Made by a program: the position numbers and the translations under genes. Below are positions 6,471-8,766 of a stretch of 8,766 bases of DNA, one piece after another; positions within the stretch are counted from its first letter, which is position 1; each line of letters opens with the position of its first letter. The DNA lies in assembly GCA_900768735.1 (NCBI GenBank), contig CAAGDZ010000292.1, forward strand, positions 1 through 8,766, read 5' to 3'. The stretch comes from Oscillospiraceae bacterium. Its GTDB lineage: Bacteria; Bacillota; Clostridia; Oscillospirales; Ruminococcaceae. Under the pieces are notes generated by a model that saw nothing but the letters and a program-made list of their open reading frames with translations, searched no databases and was not told the origin of the DNA.

Positions 6471-6491
6471 TATAGTATAAATATAGTATAA
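6471..6491 (+). repeat. Tandem 10-bp AT repeat upstream of the split-barrel gene
   Basis: TATAGTATAA occurs at 6471-6480 and 6482-6491, an 11-bp period. Each copy contains -10-like hexamers, but no matching -35 was found, so this may be a weak promoter or a binding site. It lies in the 63-bp gap between the acetyltransferase and the next gene, which has no terminator. Confidence 0.45.
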
Positions 6492-6519
6492 CTATCAATG
6501 AAATTTACAGAGGTATTCT

Positions 6520-6948
6520 ATGGAAAAACTGAGTGCAGAAGCAGAAAAGATAATGGCCGAACGTTTCGGCAAGGACAGCCTGATAGCGCTTGCCACCGCC
6601 GAAGATAATATTCCCTATGTGCGGGGTGTGAATGCGTTTTACGAAAACCGCGCGTTTTATGTGCTGACCTACGCGCTGTCAAATAAGATGAAGCATATAG
6701 AGAAAAATCCCACGGTTGCAATTTCGGGCGAGTGGTTCACGGCTCACGGCAAAGGACATAATCTCGGCTATTTCGGAAAAGCGGAAAACAAAGAGATAGC
6801 ACAGAAAATGAGAGAAATTTTCTCTGAATGGATTGACAACGGTCATAACAATTTTGAAGATGTGAACACCTGCATTCTCCGCATAGATCTTACCGACGGT
6901 GTGCTGTTTTCGCATGGAATGCGGTACGATATTGATTTTACCTTATAA
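6520..6948 (+). CDS. Pyridoxamine 5'-phosphate oxidase-like FMN split-barrel protein
   Basis: The 142-residue protein matches the small PNPOx-like flavin-binding split-barrel family (general stress protein 26 / nimA-like group). Visible blocks are the N-terminal helix with KDSLIALATAED (18-29), the strand pattern PYVRGVNAFYENRAFYVLT (32-50), KMKHIEKNPTVAISGEWF (56-73), and the C-terminal FSHGMRYDIDF close. These proteins bind FMN, F420 or heme; true PNPOx enzymes are longer (about 200 residues), so vitamin B6 oxidation is not implied. AGAGG at 6509-6513 lies 6 nt before the ATG. The gene may be read from the acetyltransferase promoter, as no terminator lies between them. It converges on the hydrolase gene. 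Confidence 0.85.
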   Translation: MEKLSAEAEKIMAERFGKDSLIALATAEDNIPYVRGVNAFYENRAFYVLTYALSNKMKHIEKNPTVAISGEWFTAHGKGHNLGYFGKAENKEIAQKMREIFSEWIDNGHNNFEDVNTCILRIDLTDGVLFSHGMRYDIDFTL

Positions 6949-6955
6949 AAGCTAA

Positions 6956-6999
6956 AAGCACAGCCTGAAAATTTTCAAAGGCTGTGCTTAATTTTATTG
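6956..6999. terminator. Bidirectional terminator between convergent genes
   Basis: A perfect 11-bp stem (AAGCACAGCCT at 6956-6966 with AGGCTGTGCTT at 6979-6989) with a 12-nt, itself palindromic loop. TTAATTTTATT follows on the plus strand; the minus strand continues into TTTTAGCTTTT. It is placed 7 nt after the plus-strand stop and 27 nt after the minus-strand stop, so it serves both genes. Confidence 0.88.
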
Positions 7000-7016
7000 T
7001 GACTGCTTATGCTGCA

Positions 7017-7802
7017 TCAAGTGCAGAAATAATGGTCGCCGATTACCTTTTGTACGGGTCTGCTCATCATAAATTGGTTATCGGTCTTTTTAGGGTTGTA
7101 ATAGTAGATACAGCCACCCGTGGGGTCCCAGCCGGAGAGCGCGTCGCGCGCAGCCGCATACGCCGATTCGGCGATAGGCTCGTTGAACTGACCGTCAACG
7201 AGCGCGGTAAACGCGCCGTTTTCATAAATTATTCCCGACAGCGTATCAGGGAATGAGGGGTGCTCGATACGGTTCATTATGACAGCGCCGATTGCAACCT
7301 GCCCGATATACGGCTCGCCGCGTCCCTCAGCGGAGATAATGCGGGCAAGCAGATTTATATTTGCTTCGGTAGCGGCGGGGATAGCACCGATAGTGATACC
7401 TAGGCGTTTAAGAGTAGCATCGTCTGCAACGCCGGTCTGCGCAAGACCCTGCTGCTTCTGGAATTTCAGTATAGCTTCCTCGGTCTGGTCGCCGAAATAG
7501 CCTGTGACCTCGCCGTTAAACAAGCCGCGTTCGGCGAGCACCTGCTGTACGGCTTCAACCTCTGCACCCTGTGTGCCTTTCTGTGAATAAACCTTCATAC
7601 TGCTCTGCGACGATACGTTGAAGGCGGCGGCACCGATTGCAAAAATCAGGGCAGCCACGATTGATAGTTTATAAAAGGTGTTTAATTTTTTTATATGCTG
7701 CATGGTATTTAAGATCATTCCTTTCTCATTGAGGCAGTTTGTGCCGAGAGAATCTGCCGAGGCACAAACAACTGGTTTGAAAAATCTCGATTTTTCAAAC
7801 AT
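7017..7802 (-). CDS. SleB/CwlJ-like cell-wall hydrolase with peptidoglycan-binding domain
   Basis: An exported peptidoglycan hydrolase. Counted from the 7802 start (261 residues), a hydrophobic signal or anchor segment lies at about 46-63 (LSIVAALIFAIGAAAFNV), a PG_binding_1 repeat at about 74-135, and the Hydrolase_2 (SleB/CwlJ) domain at about 150-261. The AEGRGEP motif holds the expected catalytic Glu159, and the C-terminus has the family's YYNPKKTDNQ...SRPV...IGDHYFC block. In spore formers SleB opens the cortex during germination; non-sporulating relatives use such enzymes on vegetative wall, so the role here is open. The start is uncertain. The ATG at 7802 has the only well-placed AAGGA, but codons 2-10 form a perfect hairpin and it puts 45 residues before the signal. 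ATGs at 7718 (233 residues) and 7703 (228 residues) give a normal signal peptide; AAAGGA at 7719-7724 abuts the first and is 15 nt from the second. Confidence 0.9.
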   Translation of the reverse strand: MFEKSRFFKPVVCASADSLGTNCLNEKGMILNTMQHIKKLNTFYKLSIVAALIFAIGAAAFNVSSQSSMKVYSQKGTQGAEVEAVQQVLAERGLFNGEVTGYFGDQTEEAILKFQKQQGLAQTGVADDATLKRLGITIGAIPAATEANINLLARIISAEGRGEPYIGQVAIGAVIMNRIEHPSFPDTLSGIIYENGAFTALVDGQFNEPIAESAYAAARDALSGWDPTGGCIYYYNPKKTDNQFMMSRPVQKVIGDHYFCT

Positions 7803-7862
7803 ACCTTTCCTTCTTGAAAATTTGCTTTTTGTGTAAAAAGCATCGTGATTTCCATTCAAGAA
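7737..7862 (-). promoter_or_regulatory. Highly structured 5' region of the hydrolase mRNA
   Basis: Read on the minus strand there are three perfect hairpins. First, an 8-bp outer stem (7855-7862 with 7811-7818) encloses a 7-bp stem-4-nt loop (7824-7841). Second, a 12-bp inverted repeat around two bases covers 7775-7800 (GTTTGAAAAATC and complement). Third, a 9-bp stem (GTTTGTGCC and complement at 7737-7745 and 7761-7769) holds repeated CTCGGCA and TGCCTC words that allow alternative pairing. It does not match a riboswitch class I know (no c-di-AMP or c-di-GMP core seen). It may be an untranslated regulatory leader or part of the coding region, depending on the true start. Confidence 0.6.
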
Positions 7863-7895
7863 AAATTTTCTCTGCCTAGAGTATTTGCAGAAATT

Positions 7896-7923
7896 AGTGT
7901 AATATTCAACGAAAATCAGTCAG
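7896..7923 (-). promoter_or_regulatory. Possible weak promoter of the hydrolase gene
   Basis: On the minus strand CTGACT (7923-7918), a 16-bp spacer and TACACT (7901-7896) match the consensus at four of six bases each. It would give a leader of about 170 nt to the 7718 start. Nothing better was found upstream of this gene. Confidence 0.3.
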
Positions 7924-8063
7924 ACGCGGATTTTATGACAGCATCAGCGTAAAAGCTCCAGCTCGGATACTAACAAGATGTTGTGGAAAAATTTGCACGA
8001 TATACTATATATAATAGGCCCAAATATCAATCGAAATTTTTTGAAAATTCCTTAAAAAACCTG
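7924..8063. other. Intergenic DNA with no recognised gene
   Basis: The stretch between the hydrolase leader and the rRNA promoters has no supported coding region. It contains an AT-rich part before P1 (8033-8060), which could act as an UP element, and a single DnaA-box-like TGTGGAAAA at 7982-7990. Short minus-strand open frames from here into the rRNA leader look fortuitous: they lack ribosome binding sites and recognisable domains. Confidence 0.6.
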
Positions 8064-8092
8064 TTGACAAACGCAATCCTGCGTGATATAAT
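8064..8092 (+). promoter_or_regulatory. rRNA operon promoter P1
   Basis: Perfect TTGACA (8064-8069), 17-bp spacer, perfect TATAAT (8087-8092). It lies about 320 bp upstream of the 16S gene. The spacer contains an inverted repeat, ACGCA-atcc-TGCGT (8071-8084), absent from P2. The transcript should start near 8099. Confidence 0.93.
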
Positions 8093-8160
8093 AGACAAGC
8101 ACTCTCAAAAAGAACCCTCACAGCGCAAAACAAAAGCGAGTAGAGCGGTTCGGAAATAAA

Positions 8161-8199
8161 AGCACAAAAAAAGATTTGAAAAAAATCGAAAAAAGTGCT
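8161..8199. promoter_or_regulatory. A-tract region upstream of rRNA promoter P2
   Basis: Three A-tracts (8166-8172, 8179-8185, 8189-8194) begin 13 and 10 bp apart, immediately upstream of the P2 -35. The block is bounded by AGCAC (8161-8165) and GTGCT (8195-8199), an inverted repeat. This arrangement fits an UP element and/or intrinsically bent DNA that raises rRNA promoter output. Confidence 0.55.
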
Positions 8200-8227
8200 T
8201 GACAAACCGAAAAGAGTGTGATATAAT
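8199..8227 (+). promoter_or_regulatory. rRNA operon promoter P2
   Basis: Perfect TTGACA (8199-8204), 17-bp spacer, perfect TATAAT (8222-8227), 135 bp downstream of P1. It shares TTGACAAAC and GTGATATAATA with P1. Transcription should start near 8234, about 175 nt before the mature 16S end. Confidence 0.94.
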
Positions 8228-8233
8228 ATAAAA

Positions 8234-8408
8234 GCTGTCGCGAAGAGCGGCGGTAAGTTCCTTGAAAATTGAACAATACAGAATTAAAACATTACCTTGA
8301 GATTCTTTTGAATCGAAAAGAAATTCTGGATAAACAAATAACAAGAGATTGTTAGCGTTTAGGACAGAGCTAAATCAAACGATATTAACCGAAAGGTTGA
8401 TATACAAT
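8234..8408 (+). ncRNA. Pre-rRNA leader with boxA-like element and processing hairpins
   Basis: The leader starts with an 8-bp, GU-containing hairpin (8234-8241 with 8247-8254) right at the P2 start point. A boxA-like GTTCCTTGAAAA (8257-8268), the antitermination element of rRNA operons, follows. A small hairpin GATTC-TTTT-GAATC lies at 8301-8314. A 9-bp stem capped by a GAAA tetraloop (8382-8390 with 8395-8403, one GU pair) sits about 6 nt before the mature 16S end. These are typical antitermination and maturation signals; their exact roles here are inferred. Confidence 0.7.

Positions 8409-8766
<358 letters not shown>

Noticed and set aside
7719..7920. Known riboswitch (ydaO-type c-di-AMP or GEMM c-di-GMP) upstream of the hydrolase
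   Set aside because: Wall hydrolases are often under ydaO control, but none of the conserved core sequences of these classes could be found on the minus strand here.
8005..8344. Two overlapping minus-strand open frames over the rRNA promoter region
   Set aside because: They are antisense to two perfect rRNA promoters and the pre-rRNA leader, rich in Phe/Ser/Leu from A-tracts, and lack domains and ribosome binding sites.

Overview
The window looks like chromosomal DNA of a Gram-positive Clostridia bacterium, most likely Oscillospiraceae/Ruminococcaceae (Ruminococcus-like). The evidence is the start of the 16S rRNA gene at the right edge (phrases such as 'TTTTATCGCTTAGAGATGGG' and 'GATCAGTAGCCGG'), strong AGGAGG-type ribosome binding sites, near-consensus sigma-A promoters, and the gene families present. 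This assignment is from memory of 16S patterns, not from a database search. The region is probably not far from the replication origin, because it holds a parABS locus and an rRNA operon.

Left part (1-3228): two identical parS-like sites lie upstream of parA, followed by parA, parB and serS. They are packed as one apparent operon (10 and 25 nt gaps) that ends at a strong hairpin terminator. ParA and ParB with parS segregate and organise the origin region; SerRS charges tRNA-Ser.

Middle part (3229-5890): a lone acyl-ACP thioesterase, then a two-gene ABC transporter unit (ATPase plus membrane protein). The ABC unit has its own textbook promoter, a perfect 19-bp palindrome over the start of the transcript, and a 12-bp-stem terminator.

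Right-middle part (5891-7802): a GNAT N-acetyltransferase with a near-perfect promoter directly behind the previous terminator, a small FMN-binding split-barrel (pyridoxamine-phosphate-oxidase-like) protein, a shared convergent terminator, and on the minus strand a SleB-like cell-wall hydrolase with an unusually structured 5' region.

Right part (7803-8766): the intergenic region between the hydrolase and the rRNA operon. It carries two tandem perfect-consensus rRNA promoters (TTGACA, 17 bp, TATAAT), A-tract DNA, a pre-rRNA leader with a boxA-like element and a GAAA-capped hairpin, and the first ~358 nt of the 16S gene. No mobile element, CRISPR array or tRNA was seen. Most genes are housekeeping. 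The points that deserve a second look are regulatory: the duplicated parS units, the ABC-promoter palindrome, the hydrolase leader and the rRNA P1 spacer palindrome.
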